Shown: one piece after another, positions 22,850 to 36,656 of the stretch
How positions within the stretch are numbered: position 1 is the stretch's first letter
Layout: each line of letters starts with the position of its first letter
NCBI GenBank assembly: GCA_949752795.1
Contig: OX457071.1
Coordinates: 77,527,983 to 77,591,982 of the forward strand
Origin: Hyperoodon ampullatus
Lineage: Eukaryota; Chordata; Mammalia; Artiodactyla; Ziphiidae
Reading direction: 5' to 3'
Length of the DNA: 64,000 bases
Translations under genes and position numbers: made by a program
Notes under the pieces: generated by a model
The model's database searches: none
What the model saw: the letters and a program-made list of their open reading frames with translations, nothing else
Told to the model about the DNA's origin: nothing

Positions 22850-24480
22850 TTGCTTTGGATGTTCACTTATATTTCAGAGCAATTGAAAACAGAACATTTA
22901 TTTTACCTTTGTTTATCCATTTCCAGTGTTCTTCTTTTCTTTGTATAAATCCAGTTTTCTGTCTGGTTACTTTTTTCCTTCTGCCTGCAGACTTTAAATT
23001 TTTTTTCCTATTCATAGATTCACAGGTTGGCTGGGAATGAATTCCCTAAGTTGTTGTTCTTCTCAGAAAAGTTTTTGTTTCTTCATTTCTGAAAATATTT
23101 CTGAAATATTTTTACTGGCTATAGCATTCTGAGTTAACGGGTTTTTTTTCTATCAGCACTTAAAAATATCACCCCATGACTTTCCATCTTCTATGATCTC
23201 TCAGAAAAAGTCTTGCGACTCTTAATTTTGTTTTTGTATATATTATGTGACTTTTTCTCTGACTGCCTTCAGTATTTCTCTTTGTCTTCCATATTCAGCA
23301 ATTTGAATATAATATACCTAGATGTGTGTGGATTCGGGGGTGAAGAGGGGTATGTACCCAGCATTGTGTTCTCTGAGCTTCTTGCCTCTGTGATTTGGGA
23401 CTTTCATTAGTTCTTAGTATTTCTTGGAATGTGTCCCTCTGCCCCATTCCCTGTCTGTAGAAATTTTGGGATTTCAGTTACACATACGTTAGATCATTTG
23501 ATATTTTTCCTACAGGTCTTGGATGTTTTATATGCTCTTCTCTGTCTTTTTGCTCTTTGTTTTTCACTTTGGATGATTTCCTTTGACTGATCTTTAAGTT
23601 CACTGATTCTTTCCCAACTGTGTTGGGTCTACTGATAAGTCAGTCGAAGGCAGTCTTCATCTGTGTTCCTTTGTTTTTCATTTTTAGCATTCTCTTTGAG
23701 ATTCTCTTGTAGTTTCCATTTCTCTGCTAAAATTACCCATATGATATTGTCCACAATTTTCATTTAGAGCCTTTAGTGTATTAATCATTTAAAATTCAAC
23801 GTCAGATTATACCACCATCTGAATCATATCTGAGTGGTTCTAATGATCTCTTTGTCTCCTGGGTGTGCACTTTTTTGTATGCCTCACAATTTTTTGTTTT
23901 TGAAAGCCAGACATCCTGAGTAGGACAGCAGATTTATGCCTGGGATTTGGCATGCCTTTCCTCCTGTGAGGCTTTTATTGTGAGCATTTGAGTTAATCTA
24001 GTTAGGAGTTGGGCAAGCTTTAAGGTTTGTAAATTGCTATAGTCACCCTTGGCGCATACAGGTTTCAAATTCCTTTAGCAATACCTTGTGTTTAAGATGA
24101 GGACTGGCTGGCCAGAGGGCTTTTTCCCTCAGTATCGTTTAGCCTTCCCTTTGCACTGCCCTCAGAGGGGATCTCTTTCCACGTTCTTACCCTGTCCCTT
24201 CCCAGAAGTGTTCTTCTGTTACGTTACTTAATACTTGCTATAGCCTGGGGAAGGGTCTTTCCTTGGGGCTCTGATTAAGGCTTAGTCTCAGGCAGGTACT
24301 GTGTCCCTGGGGCTTGGGGATGGGAGGTGGGGTGGAGGGGAGAGATAAGGGGGGCACCTAGCATGCATTCCTTTTCCTCCCCCAGGGATAAGGGTTTTTA
24401 TTTCAGTTCCCTTCCCCCACCTACAGTGGGTTTTCAGTAATGGTAGGTTTTTTGTGCTTTTGTCTCCAGTCATTTCAGTG
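22850..24480 (-). mobile_element. Old L1-type LINE fragment, antisense (about 1.6 kb)
   Basis: A long T-rich block matching old L1M-type wording on the opposite strand, for example TTCCTTTGACTGATCTTTAA, GTTCACTGATTCTTTC and GAAAGCCAGACATCCTG. Many stops; no ORF survives. Confidence 0.65.
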
Positions 24481-24863
24481 AATTAAGATGTATTTGTATC
24501 ACATATTGAATGAGTCAGATGTTGAACCACAATTGTTCCCGATTATTCCCTTAGATATTTCTTGTTGACATTTGGACTTTGAGAACTTTATGTCTGAGAC
24601 TGGTCCTAAGTATTGGAAAATTAGTGGGCCTCATAGTGTCCTTGCCGGGGTGTCTGTCTGCGTTGGGAGTAATATCGTCAATCTGCTTGCTCTCAGCACC
24701 AGAAGCTGTTGTAACATGAACAGAAAAATTCAGCCACAGGTTACTCTTTTTGGCATATATATAGACTTAAAAGAAATGATTGCTAAAAATGTAAACACTA
24801 AATTATAAAATGGTTTTGCCACAAGAGAAGGACTTTTTTTTTGTACTTAGCAAGCAATATTTT

Positions 24864-24879
24864 AATATTTTAAAATATT
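24864..24879. repeat. 16-bp AT palindrome
   Basis: AATATTTTAAAATATT is a perfect self-complementary word within an AT-rich tract (24850-24893). Probably a by-product of composition. Confidence 0.6.
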
Positions 24880-25773
24880 TAATATTTTAATGTCACAAGG
24901 AATTTTCCTGACACTGTTGTTGGATTAAACAATGGGCAGATGTGTGGGCATTATTAACCAGGCCAGCTGAGCCTGCCTTTGAGCTGGCCTTAGAGGTCTT
25001 TAGCCAAGACCTTGCCTAAGTTAATGTAGTGGTGCGACACACAAAGCTGTGCTACACTGCCGAAGCCACACACGATGTACGAGGTTAGGTGTTTTTATGG
25101 CACAGGGGGCTGGGTAAGATGAGGGCAAGGCCCCCCGCTCAGCGCTCTGACTGTCCTCACGTCCTTGCATCTGCGATGAAGAGGGGGGTCTTGCTTGATG
25201 AGGAGGTGGTCTCCTCAGTGAGCAGAAAGGGAAAACTAGCCAGGCCAGCGAATCAACTGATGACCAGTGGGTAAACAGAGCTGCAGACACCTTCGCCTCG
25301 GTTCTTGGTTTTTTCTTTTTTAATATTATCAGTATTCAATTTAATATTAATTTTCTTAATCTTCAATATTAATATTCTTATTATTCAATTAAGAAGAATA
25401 AAAATAAAAGTGTTATGCTACCTTCCATTATTTCTTCCATCATTTCTTCTGTAATGCTCTTCCTTTATTTATGTAAATTACTCCTTGGTTCTTAAAATAG
25501 AACTCATCCCCTTTTAATTTAAGGCTCTGAGTCAGGGCTTCAGAAGTTTTTGTTTTGTTTGTTAAATCAGGAAGAATTGCAATTTTGTTAATCCAGAGGC
25601 TCTGAGTAAACACACACCTGTTGGTGGGGTATGTGTTCCCATCAACTGTTTTACCAGATGAGTAAACCGCTGGGGATGGTCAGTGCTTGTGAAACCCTTT
25701 AAGATCTTCGGTGGGGGGGAACTTTTCCTTTCTTAGACAAGAGGTATAGGACGGATATAGAATTTTAATTTAT

Positions 25774-25777
<4 letters not shown>

Positions 25778-25804
<27 letters not shown>

Positions 25805-25995
25805 CGGTACGCGGGCCTCTCACTGCTGTGGCCTCTCCCGTTGCGGAGCACAGGCTCCGGACGCGCAGGCTCAGCGGCCATGGCTCACGGGCCCAGCCGC
25901 TCCGCGGCATGTGGGATCTTCCCAGACCGGGGCACGAACCCGTGTCCCCTGCATCGGCAGGCGGACTCGCAACCACTGCGCCACCAGGGAAGCCC
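25778..25995 (-). mobile_element. Young CHR-type SINE, antisense
   Basis: A long poly(T) tail, a full short-form body, and TTAATTTATTCTT duplicated at 25765-25777 and 25996-26008. Body closest to the apparent consensus of the young copies here. Confidence 0.96.
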
Positions 25996-27099
25996 TTAAT
26001 TTATTCTTAAAGTCATCCTTGGGCAACACTCTTTATTGTGAGACTTGTTACCTTTTTTTCTTTTCAGTGCACATGGGAAAAGAGATCAGAAAACACTTTT
26101 TCTCAGTTACATGGGGACCTGGCTGCTGGGAGATGATTCCCCATGGGTCTTGTGTTTCTGCACATCCTGTGAGTAGAGGCACTGACTGCCCTTTCATTCT
26201 GGACTAGCTTTTCATGGATGCCCGAATAACTCACAGCCTTGGAAGACAGAGACAGTGTCTCCCTCTAGAGCAAAGGGCCACTTTGCCGTCTCCCCCTGGG
26301 GCATAGGTCGGTCCACTTGCTTGTAGTCAGTCGTAAAGGATTTATGTTCCCTAAGCTGTGACACAAACCCAGAATCCACTTGGGTCCCTTTGCATCACCC
26401 CTGTGGGACTTGAGGGGGATGTGAACACGAAGCTTATGCTGCCCGACATCCTGTCAGTAACAGTCTTTTGTCTCTGACCCAAGAGTCTTGCTTCTTCTAA
26501 GAGCATCTGTGAAACTGTGGCAGGTTAACTTGCTAGCCTGCAAATAGAGCAAAAAGCTCAGACTCTTTATACTTCCTGACACCATCCTTAAACATTGCCC
26601 TGCCTTAAAACTAATATAAAAAACGTGAAAAATAGAGGGAAAAAATCACTTTTAATGCCATCACTCTAAGATTATAATCTTAATAATATTTTATGCACAT
26701 CTTTCCAAATACATATTTCAACATAATTTTAATCTTACTGTAATACAAAATCATATCCTACTTTCAATAATCAACATTCTTCTGAGTATGCAAGTAGTTC
26801 ACAGTAATTGTAGAAAATTAGAAAACTTGAAAAAGAATAAAGAAAATGATTAGTGTGCCTATTGCCCAGAGATGGAGTCCCTGTTACTATTCTCTGTATT
26901 TTCTTCCAAGATTTTATGTATATTTATTATAAAGTTATAAGGAAGAATATTATACTTTTATTCACCTAGCATCATGTCTGGTGTACTTTTCTATTTCACT
27001 AAATACTGAAAAATAGCCTTGCTTGCTTTAATGATTATAGTGTCTCATTCTTTGGATGTCCTTTTTATCATAATCATCTTACAATAAGTTTTTAATCAA

Positions 27100-27610
27100 T
27101 TTTGGAAATTCATCGTCTATTTATATCCTGCTTCTGCCTCTCGGTGTCTCTGTATTTCTTTCTATCCCACCTCCCTCCTTCTGGGACTAGACTTGCCCGT
27201 ATGTTAGAACTTTTCAACATTTCTACATGCTTTTCTTGTGTTCTTTTCTGTATTTTCCATTCCTTTGTCTCTCAGTACTTCAGTCTGGATATTTTATCCT
27301 GATGTACCTTCCAAGTTATTATTTCTTTAGCTAAGTCTCACCTGCTTTTAAATCCATCTTTTGAAGTTTTTAATTGTATTTTTCAGTTGAATTTCCATTT
27401 GATTCTTTTTATGGCTTCTAGTTATACGGTAAAATTATTTAATATCTTTTAGTTCCTTAAACATTCCTTATAGCTATTAACATGTCTGATAGCAGGACTC
27501 TCTGGCTGTCCTGTGGGTCTGTTTCTAAAGTCTGTGTTCTCTCTTGGTTTCCAGTCCAGGCTCCTCTATCTATTTTGGTTTGTTTGTGAGACATTGTTAT
27601 GAAAAGCTAA
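27100..27610 (-). mobile_element. Old L1-type LINE fragment, antisense
   Basis: A T-rich block of the same type as 1-420 and 22850-24480, including TTTCAGTTGAATTTCCATTT and CTGTGGGTCTGTTTC. Non-coding. Confidence 0.55.
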
Positions 27611-28773
27611 GGCTCTGCTTGAGGCTCTTTTCCTCCAGAGGAGCTTCTCTGGAAGAAAGCCAGGCTGGGGGCACATGTCCCTAATATAATCGTGGATTGT
27701 GATGAATTGAGGCGTGTGAAGGCTGGTACCTGTTACTCCTAGGGTACAGCCCTTGAGGGTCCAAGCTACAAGTCCTGGCAGTTACTGCCTTGGGTGCTGA
27801 TTTTCCCTCACTGCTGCAAAAAGCTGCAAAAAGCTCTGCTTATCTTTGCAGGCATTTTGTGTGTGCTTCTGCAAAAAGCAGGTACCTTGAGGATAAAGGT
27901 GGAGTCAAATGTGAGGCTTGTAGCTCTGGTTTCCCTTTGACCTGAATCTTGGCCCTGCAGTTCCTCACTGCTTTGGTTGCTTCCCAATAACTTCAAACTG
28001 ATTTTTAAAATAATACATTTTAAGCTTTTTAAAAGTTGTTCTCAGCAGGAGGGCTTGTCCAAACAATCCAGTCTACCATGGCCAAAGTGGAACAGTCTCC
28101 ACAGATCAGTCGTTGTACATCCCCTGCTGGGCAGAGTGCTGGCCCTGGGGTGTGGTGGTAAATGAGACCTTTTGGAGGCCAAATAGGAACATTTTAATGT
28201 TCCTTCTGTTATTATGTGTGTGTTTTTTTCTCCCAGTAATTCCACTTAAGAGCAGTTTGTGATACTCCATTAGTATTCTGACTTCAACCAGATGGCACTG
28301 TGAGTGTCTGTTTGTCCTCAGGGTAAGTGGACAAGCATGGCCCGCTGGTGTGGTGCCTTTGTGTCGTTCTGCTTGCTTTTTTGTTACAGCACATTGCCTG
28401 CTCTCTTATGGCTACATGCATCTATGTTCCCCACCAGCACTTGGGCTTCTTGAAAAGCAAGGACTGCATCTTCTTGTTCTATTTCTTGGCAAAGTTCCTT
28501 GCATGGACTAGTTCCTCAATAGAGTCGTGTTTAAATTCACATGTTAAAGCTAATGTTTCGTGACTTGTCAATTTCAGACTTCCATCTACCTAAGGTCACC
28601 TCAGTGGATCTACTTTTGCAAGATTCCAAAATATTTCTAGACCAGTACACAATCACATACACCAAGAGAGGCTTCGGTGAGATGTGGCAGCGTTCTGCTT
28701 TATACTGGGCGTGAGATGGAAGTCATTGCATTAGATGCAGGCGAGAGAATTTTCTTCTATTAAAAAATGCCAG

Positions 28774-29125
28774 GGCTTCCCTGGTGGCGCAGTGGTTGAG
28801 AATCCGCCTGCCAATGCAGGGGACATGGGTTTGGGCCCCGGTCCCAGAAGATCCCACATGCCGCGGAGCAGCTAAGCTCGTGTGCCACAACTGCTGAGCC
28901 TGCGCTCTGGAGTCTGCGAGCCACAATTACTGAGCCCATGTGTTGCAACTACTAAAGCCCACGTGCCTAGAGCCTGTGCTCTGCAGTGAGAGAGGCCACT
29001 GCAATGAGAAGGCCACACACTGCAATGAAGAGTATCCCCCACTCGCCGCAACTGGAGAAGCTCATGCGCAGCAATGAAGACCCAATGCAGCCAAAAATAA
29101 GTAAATAAAATAAATAAATTAAAAC
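28774..29125 (+). mobile_element. CHR-type SINE, long form, with 11-bp target duplication
   Basis: The head GGCTTCCCTGGTGGCGCAGT is followed by an extended body and an AAATAAAT tail. AAAAATGCCAG flanks it at 28763-28773 and 29126-29136. Confidence 0.95.
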
Positions 29126-29589
29126 AAAAATGCCAGAGGTCATGCTTACAATGGAGAACGACCTGTGGGGTTAGCAGCTTGGCTAGTAGCTGAATAAATG
29201 GTGGGAAAGCCAGCAGGTAGTAGGAGTCGTGCTTAGGGGGCCCATCCACTGCACGTGTCCCAAAAGCAGAGGTCAGGCCACCCTCAAGCCTCGGGGTACC
29301 GCAGACAAATGCCTGGCCTTGAGCAGACAAATGCCAGTTTAGGTCAGGAAAACGCTTCGTAAGAGAACAGACTTCTAGTCCATGGAAGGTGGGAGTCTGT
29401 TTTGAACACACAGCTCCAGGAACAGCTAGTACTGCCCCATGGGCTGCATGAAGGCAGGAAGTGTCCTGTGTTTGCTCTTCAGCCCACTTGAGACATTTCC
29501 TCTAAAGTAACGTGAGGCTAGAGGGCAGTACATACGCATCCACTGGGGTTGTATTAAATTGATTACCACGGTACAGAACTTGTCATTCA

Positions 29590-29715
29590 TTACTTCACTA
29601 ATTGATTCAACAGACGTTTACCGACTGCCTCCTTTGTGTCAGATACTGCTCTTGGAGCTGGGGATACAGCAGTAAACACAGAATAAACATTCCTGCTCTC
29701 ATGGAGCTTTCGTCT
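29590..29715. mobile_element. Ancient mammal-wide repeat remnant
   Basis: GGAGCTGGGGATACAGCAGT with CTCTCATGGAGCTTTC is wording common in very old LINE/SINE remnants. Family uncertain; a similar piece is at about 826-900. Confidence 0.35.
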
Positions 29716-30429
29716 TTGAATCCTGTTTTCCAGTGCTGATGTTTTAAAAAATATAACCATTTTTAAAGTGACAGTTCAAAAGAAGGGCAGTGTTCTCCTA
29801 ATACTTTTATTTTCTCCTACCTGTGAGGCAGCTTTTCTGAATGTAGGAATATAAAACTTCTCCCCAGTCTTGGAGTTTGCACCATGTTTATTTGTACCCC
29901 AGTACACCCAGATGTGGTCAGCTGATTACTGGAAGAAATGGCTTTATGACATCTTTAAGTATATAGCAGGTATTTAGTAAAAATGTGTTGCTCAGTGTTA
30001 GACTACATTGCTGATTATAAATATTTTTTATCACATAAATCTGATGTTTTAGAAACATTTTACAAAATAATGAGGCTTACTAAGGTAAACCTAGTGATTT
30101 TGTAGGCAGGAGACTGGAATTATGATGTTGCTTTTCTGTAGATCATTAGATGAATAGATTTTTAAGGTTCTTCTTTCTATGCTGGCAAGTTAATATATCA
30201 GCTGGCACTGGAAAAGGGGACCAGATTAGATGAATTTGAAGTGCCTGTGAAGCATCCATGTGAAGATGGTCTGAGAAGGAGAAATAAATGTGAGTCGACT
30301 TTATAGGTTGGTGATTGAAGCTGTGGGCCTGCTTAAGGTTTCCTAGGTGAGTGGAGGCCTGGGGCTGAGCATGGAGGAGACCTGGTTCCCAGCGACTGGG
30401 CAGAGATGCTCCTCCAGAGGTTTGCCATG

Positions 30430-31900
30430 TTACCAGTCTTTATGGGACTAGTTTGGGTATTGATTTCTGTTCTTATCTTTATTATAGTCTTTCTATTTTC
30501 TTTAGATTTATTCTGTTCTATTTCTGATTTCCTAAACTGGATACTTGACTTATTTCTCAGAGCTGTTGTAGTTGAACTCACATACTTTGATGTGCATACT
30601 TTGATTTTATTGCTGCTCAATGCTAAGTATATTTTAATTTCCACTAGGATTTCATTTTGACCCATGAACTATCTGGAAGTTAATTTTCAGTTTTCTAAGT
30701 CTATTGGGTAATTTTTTGTCTGTGATTTCTGTCTTAAAGACTTGTAATTAGAGAAAATGGCTCATGTGATATGAGTCCTTTGGATTACTGAAGCCTGCGT
30801 TGTAATTTAGTACATTGGCACTGTTGGTAAGTGTTCTGTGTGTGTTTGGAAAGGATGTGTGTTTCCTGCAGTTGGTTGCAAGGCTGTCCATGTGCAGTAG
30901 ATCCAGCTTGTTACTTGTGTTTATTTCTCCCATGGGCTTCCTGAATTTTTGAATGCTTTTTCATAATAATTGAGAGAGGGTTATTGAAATGTCACAGTGT
31001 ATGGTAGGTTTGTCTGATTCTCCTTGATGACCTGTCAACTTTTGCCTTTCTGTATGGCATTCTGGGTCCTTTCCTTGCCTCTGTCTTGTTCATTAACTTT
31101 CTCTTCAGCTGTGTTTATCTTGTTGCTTAACTTACTCAGTAACTTTATTTTTAATTCCAATTTCTAGATATTATACTTAGTGCTTTTCCAAATCATCCTG
31201 GTCTTTCTGGGTTTGATTCCTTTCTTATACTTTTAATTAATTTAAACACACTTATTTTACTGGGCTCTCCTATTTTTCAGTTATGCGAGGTTCTGTTCTT
31301 TGTTCTGTCCAGGTGGTCTCATGTGTTTATAGTTTTCGGTGGTTTGTTTTCTTCAGTGTGCTCTTTATTTGTGAATCCGAGGAAAGGTGAGGCCTCTTCA
31401 GCAGGTGTGCCTCCAGGGTTTTCTTGCGTGTGTGTCTCCTGGTAGTATTATCACTAGCCCGGGAGAGATTTTTATGTAACTTTCTCAGCTTGTGAGTGTC
31501 CAGACCACATGTGTAGTATAATTTTGAACCCCAAACCTGGGTGAAATTCAGGCTCATGAATATGAATTCACATATTTGTTTTCCTCTCCCTCCACCCTGT
31601 GACCTTCCCAGCTGGAGCCCGATCAAGACAAGCTCCCTGTCTTCTCCCTCAGCAGATGGGCTGTTTTTGGCTTAAACTAGTTGACCAGTTCACTGAAAAT
31701 ATAGCCCTTTGAGGGTCTCGGCTGTATCACAGGGGCCTTGACTGCAGCTCCCTGAATCCTATGGCCTCTGGGTCGGCTCTTCCTGAGGTCATTTGAACGT
31801 TCTCCCTCCCCTGAGGGTCAGAGATCACTGTAGTGCTGGCGGCTCTGGTTTTCCTTACATTCCTGAGAGGTCAGCTATTCGTTTAAAAGGGTGACTGCTT
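30430..31900 (-). mobile_element. Old L1-type LINE block, antisense
   Basis: T-rich DNA resembling antisense ORF2 and neighbouring regions of old L1. A minus-strand frame at 30333-30665 includes a stretch (ENRKTIIKIRTEIN) that looks like degenerate ORF2. Heavily mutated. Confidence 0.5.
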
Positions 31901-32099
31901 TTATGTGGAGTAATCCAGTTTGTGGAGGGAGGACTTTTAGGTCTCCTGGTCCATCACATGACCGGAAGCAGGCGTCTCCATCAGTTCACGGGCGAAACTT
32001 TTATTAGTATACATACTCTTCTTTTTTAAGTTTTAAAAAATGTAGCGTGAATTTGACTATGTACCTTTGTTTTCAGGGTTATATACATTTTCTTGTTTT

Positions 32100-32311
32100 T
32101 TTTTGTTTGTTTGTTTTTGCGGTATGCGGGCCTCTAACTGCTGTGGCCTCTCCCATTGCGGAGCACAGGCTCCGGACGCGCAGGCTCAGCGGCCATGGCT
32201 CACGGGCCCAGCTGCTCCGCGGCATGTGGGATCTTCCCGGACCGGGGCACGAACCCGTGTCCCCTGCATCGGCAGGCGGGCTCTCAACCACTGTGCCACC
32301 AGGGAAGCCCC
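32100..32311 (-). mobile_element. Young CHR-type SINE, antisense
   Basis: A complete short form. CATTTTCTTGTTTT is duplicated at 32086-32099 and 32312-32325. The tail is interrupted by GTTTGTTTG units. Confidence 0.95.
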
Positions 32312-35300
32312 CATTTTCTTGTTTTAACAGTTGTTGCTCTGCCAATTGGAGAAATCTGAAGAGGGCCTATTTTTAGCTAAATTCTACTGTAGGCCACAGG
32401 TCAGTTTTCAGTAAACAAACACACAAACCCATAAACAAATGCATGTATACATTTACATTAACTATCTTTCTAAATTCACCTATTGTCTTTTCTGACTGGG
32501 AGGTAAAATATCAGGACTGCAGGATGGAGCCAAGCCCAGTGCCTCGGTTTTGGGTGGCCTGGTACTGCGGGTGGTGGACACAGTAAGCCCACCTTACTTT
32601 CCCGGACACTTCATGGTTTGGAATGGGGAAGACACATTTGAGGACCAGAGGTGAGAGGTCACGGCTCTGTTCCAGCATCCGGCAAGAAGCACATGGCTTG
32701 GTGGCTTTCTGAATGTTTAGCAGGACAGGACGGGCAATCGTAACGCCCCAGTGATTCGTGTATGACCCCACGAGCGTATACTCACTATATTTAGAAATGC
32801 TGTAAAACTATATGCTAATTGCAGGCTTATGGGGAATATCTTAAATTATAATATTTTCATGTCAAGCATTTTAACTTAATTGTAAATAAATGATTTCATA
32901 AAAGGTACAAAAAAAATCATTGGAATGAGGATGGAAATAGACATCCCATTAGGACAGCAGCTGATGCCTGTGCCCCTCTGCCTGGTCTCCCTTCCCTGTG
33001 GTTACCTGAGAAAGGGCTCCTGTTTAAAGCAAACCACTGTCATCCTGGTCATCCTCACGCCTAATCCCCAGGAAGTCACATTCCTCAGTACTGTCCACAC
33101 TGGTTTTTGCTTTGGAAAGGTCTCTCTTGATTGGGTATAATTTGTTCTAGATTATTGTAGAACTCTGTTTAGGATTTATAATATGCTTTAAAAAAACTTT
33201 ATTTTGATTTTTAAGGAAAGATATGAGCCTCTGGTTAGGGCACAGTGCTGTTTATTGCCTGTGATATTGACAACTTGTACTTTTCCTTTCTTTTTCTTTA
33301 ACACATGCTATTTCTGCTAGAGCAAGAAGGTTTGTCTTTTTTTTTCTTGGTAATCGTGACATGCACCTCTTGAGAAGACTAGCGTAGCAGTCTATTGATG
33401 TGATGGATTTTAGAGATTGTGCTCTTGCAAGAAATACTGAAAAGAAATCGGTGATGATTAAACAGGTTGAAGCAAGAGATTTAATTAGTGCTAAGAGACA
33501 GAACTTATATGTAGATCATGTCCATCTTCAAGTTGAGAATGAATTCCCTCTGCCATGATTACAATAGGATTTTAGCTCAAATTTCCTTTCTTCCCATGTC
33601 TTTTCTGCTAAAATTGGCTAATAGAACTTCTTTGCATGTAAAATACCTTAAGTACCAAAGTCTTCTAATTAGTTTTTCTTTCTTTCTGGAAAGAACATTG
33701 AAGACTGCTTCCAGATATTTTGCATTAGCAAAGTAGATTTTCTAGCAACAGGATGCTCATCTAAAATGCCTGAATTGACTTTTAAAAATCAACTAAATTT
33801 CATTTTCCCCATGAAAGTATTTGTTTTGGAAAATGCACACGGTTGCACAGCAAGTGGGTAAAAACTTCAGCAGTGAGCTCTCGTCCAGCACCTCCTTTGC
33901 CAGGGGATCATCCAGTCCACTGACTCGTGGCCATGCCCCTTTTCCAAAACAGTCCTGCTGGGTCGAGTGCTGTCATTGGTGACTTCCACTGATAATAAAA
34001 CACTAAAGTATATAAATTATTTACTTTAAAATTTCAAGTAAATGGGAGAGAACGAAAAGTTAGACCTATAATACCATCATCCAGTTTCTTCCTTTCAAGA
34101 ATGGAAGGGAAAAGGGGTGTTTAAACGTAACCCCACCTTTTAAGTATCTGAACCCCCCTTTTAAGTCACGAGTAAGCTCCCTTTGAGGAGCTATTAATAG
34201 TTGTGACGCTTGGAAAGTTCCTTAGTGCTTTCCTTGTCCCCAGAGTTTTGTCTGTCAGAACCTGAGCTTGTGGTTGTGCGTGAGAATATCACTTATTATG
34301 GGCTGCATCTCTCTCCCACCTCAAAACAAACGAAACACGAACAAATAACAGCCGTTGCTTTGAAAATGCTGTCAGAGTTTAATTAAGCCAAGTCCAGCTA
34401 ATTACCTTCAGCGGTGAGAGAAGTTTCACTCTGACACTTCCCATCTGGTGGCTTTCCCTAGACAGGCCCCGGAAAGACACCATGAGCCCGCCCGGGGATT
34501 CTCACCTGGCTGCACTGCTGAGGTCAGGAGAGAGCGAGCTGTGTGTCCTTCCCCGCTTCCCTCCCAGCCATCTGTGGGAACCGAGCGGCTGCAGCCGCTC
34601 TCAGCTTTGTGATCCACCCAAGCCATGACGGTCCTGAGTGACAGTTTGCAGGCCCCCTTCCTCAGGCAAGCCATGAGTAACAGCAAGGAGATGAGCTCAA
34701 GGCTTGACAGGGACAGAGGCGTAACCCTGGCCCAGTACATGGGACACAACTGGGTCACTATTGACAACAACAGCAATCAAACTTCAAGCAGATGCGCCGT
34801 TAAAGCCCTTACATAATTGTAGCAGGTTTGGGTTTCCTCTGGTTCAAGTGTTCTTGCCTCTTTGATAATCAAATGATCTGAAGAAAGGCATAGAATTTCA
34901 AGGGAGAATCTGCAGGACAGACTCACAATAAGGCCATTCACGGGACTCTTTTATTAGCTCACACTGTATCTGCATCACGTTTAGTCTCTGGCTTTACTAC
35001 AAGGCTCCATTTAAACTTAACCCAACTTGCAGACTTAACTGATCCAGGAATTACTCAATACAACCAGCCAGCTACTGTAGCTTTTCCCCTCTGATAAGGG
35101 GATTTAACACAATGGGCTTCACAGTTCTTAAATGACTCCGTTTTTTTCCCCCTGTCTTTGAGATGTGGTGCTTATGTGACCTTTTGTTCTGAATAAAATT
35201 CCACATGGTTTGATTATATTTTTTAAAAGTACCAGCACACACAGTATTGACTTCTTACCCTTAGAGGAAAACGTTTAAAATCTTGTAGATGGTATAGAAA

Positions 35301-35646
35301 TGGAATTCATGTCATAATATTTACACAGCTAATTTCACTGTATTAGATATTAACTATTAGATATTATTAAACTTGAAAATATTTTATTTTTGAGGGGTGA
35401 TTCTGATAAAATTACTGGTAGTAGTTCTGCATTGCACTTTGACTTTTGCACACTCCTGGTTACCTGCTGGTGTCTGTGCCGTTTCTACTACCACAGTGCT
35501 GATAGACTAACCTGGGCACACTCGGCCAGTATGTGGACGGGAGGCAGCTGGGGAGCCTGACCTCAGAGTGGGAGGCCCTTGAGGATGGATTTGGTAGCAA
35601 ACCACTGTGAGCACTGTCGGCCCCCGCTTTGGATCACACCTCAGAA

Positions 35647-35820
35647 TAGTGGGTCTCAAACTTTAGTGAACAAAAGTCATCAGAAGTTTGGATAAAAATG
35701 CAGATGCCTCGACTCTACGCGCAGGGGGTCTGAATCAGTAGGTCTGGGATGGGGGCCTGAGAATTTGCATCTTTAGCAAGCACCAGTTGATTCTGTTATC
35801 TGACCCCACGGAGAACCATT
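35647..35820 (+). mobile_element. MER5-type nonautonomous hAT element
   Basis: It starts AGTGGGTCTCAAACTTTAG and ends near GAGAACCATT, with central CTGAATCAGTAGGTCTGGG and GAGAATTTGCAT. This is the MER5A arrangement (hAT-Charlie) from memory of the consensus. Confidence 0.8.
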
Positions 35821-36656
35821 CCTCCCGCTTCACCAGGGACTGGGAGCTCAGGGACCCTCCTGGGTAGGCGTGACCCTGGTGGGATTTCCCCAGGGGGTGG
35901 CAGGCGGGAAGGTTGCTCTGGAATGTCCAGCGAGTATCCCCTTCTGTTCCGCCTCCCTCCACAGCAGGGCGGCACCCGCTGTGAGCACCGCGTTCCCAGG
36001 GACCTGCGTCACCCGTGGGCCTGCGCTTGGGTGTCCGAGAACGTCTTCTCACCCCCAACCCCTTCTGTACGTCGTCAGAATTTCCGAGCAGTTGTTATCT
36101 GCGGTATTTAATCCGAATTTGCTTCTCTAGCCTCCTCCGTTACCGCCCTATTAAAGTAATTTTAGATTTTTAGAAACAAAGGTCTTTGTCAAAAGATTTC
36201 CAATTAGAAGCGGACTCTCAAGAAGCCTTTTGGGAGTTATGGATGTAACATGTTTGTTCATTTCATGAAGGTAAGATTTTTCCTTGCAGATAAGTTGATC
36301 TGGTGATCAGGACAGACAGGTGGTGATGACTGCTGTCGATATCCCAGCGCTTTGCCTGCAGTGCTGGCGTGTGTTCTGTTTGTAGAACCCACCCCCAACG
36401 CGGTTGAAGGACTTTTTTATTATGAGAATTTTCAGTCCGACACACAACTAGAAAATACAATTCCCATATCTGCATCACCTGGTTTCCAGAGTTACCAAGA
36501 TTTGTCATACTTTTCGGCAGCATTTTTTCCCCCTGTTCTTAAATTTTGCTGGTCGTTTTTTAATTGGTTCTTTTTGGAATGACTCAAACATGAAACGCTT
36601 TGCTTGGGGTCTGAGTGCGGCGAATCTGAGTAGTAACTGGAAGATGTCCTTTTCAG

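Larger units (their letters stand above)
14178..36656 (+). other. CRYL1: CRYL1 intron 3 (22.5 kb)
   Basis: Bounded by the exon 3 GTGAGT donor and the TTTTCAG acceptor at 36656. It contains SINEs, several antisense old L1 blocks, MIR and MER5 remnants and a 54-bp L1 tail insertion, listed separately. Nothing recognised in 14178-15071, 16766-17438, 18911-20030 outside the SINE (18925-19375 resembles a common mammal-wide repeat I cannot name), 20604-21514, 21661-22323, 24481-25764, 26009-27099, 27611-28762, 29716-30429, 31901-32085, 32326-35646 and 35821-36656. No exon-like open frame stands out. Confidence 0.9.
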
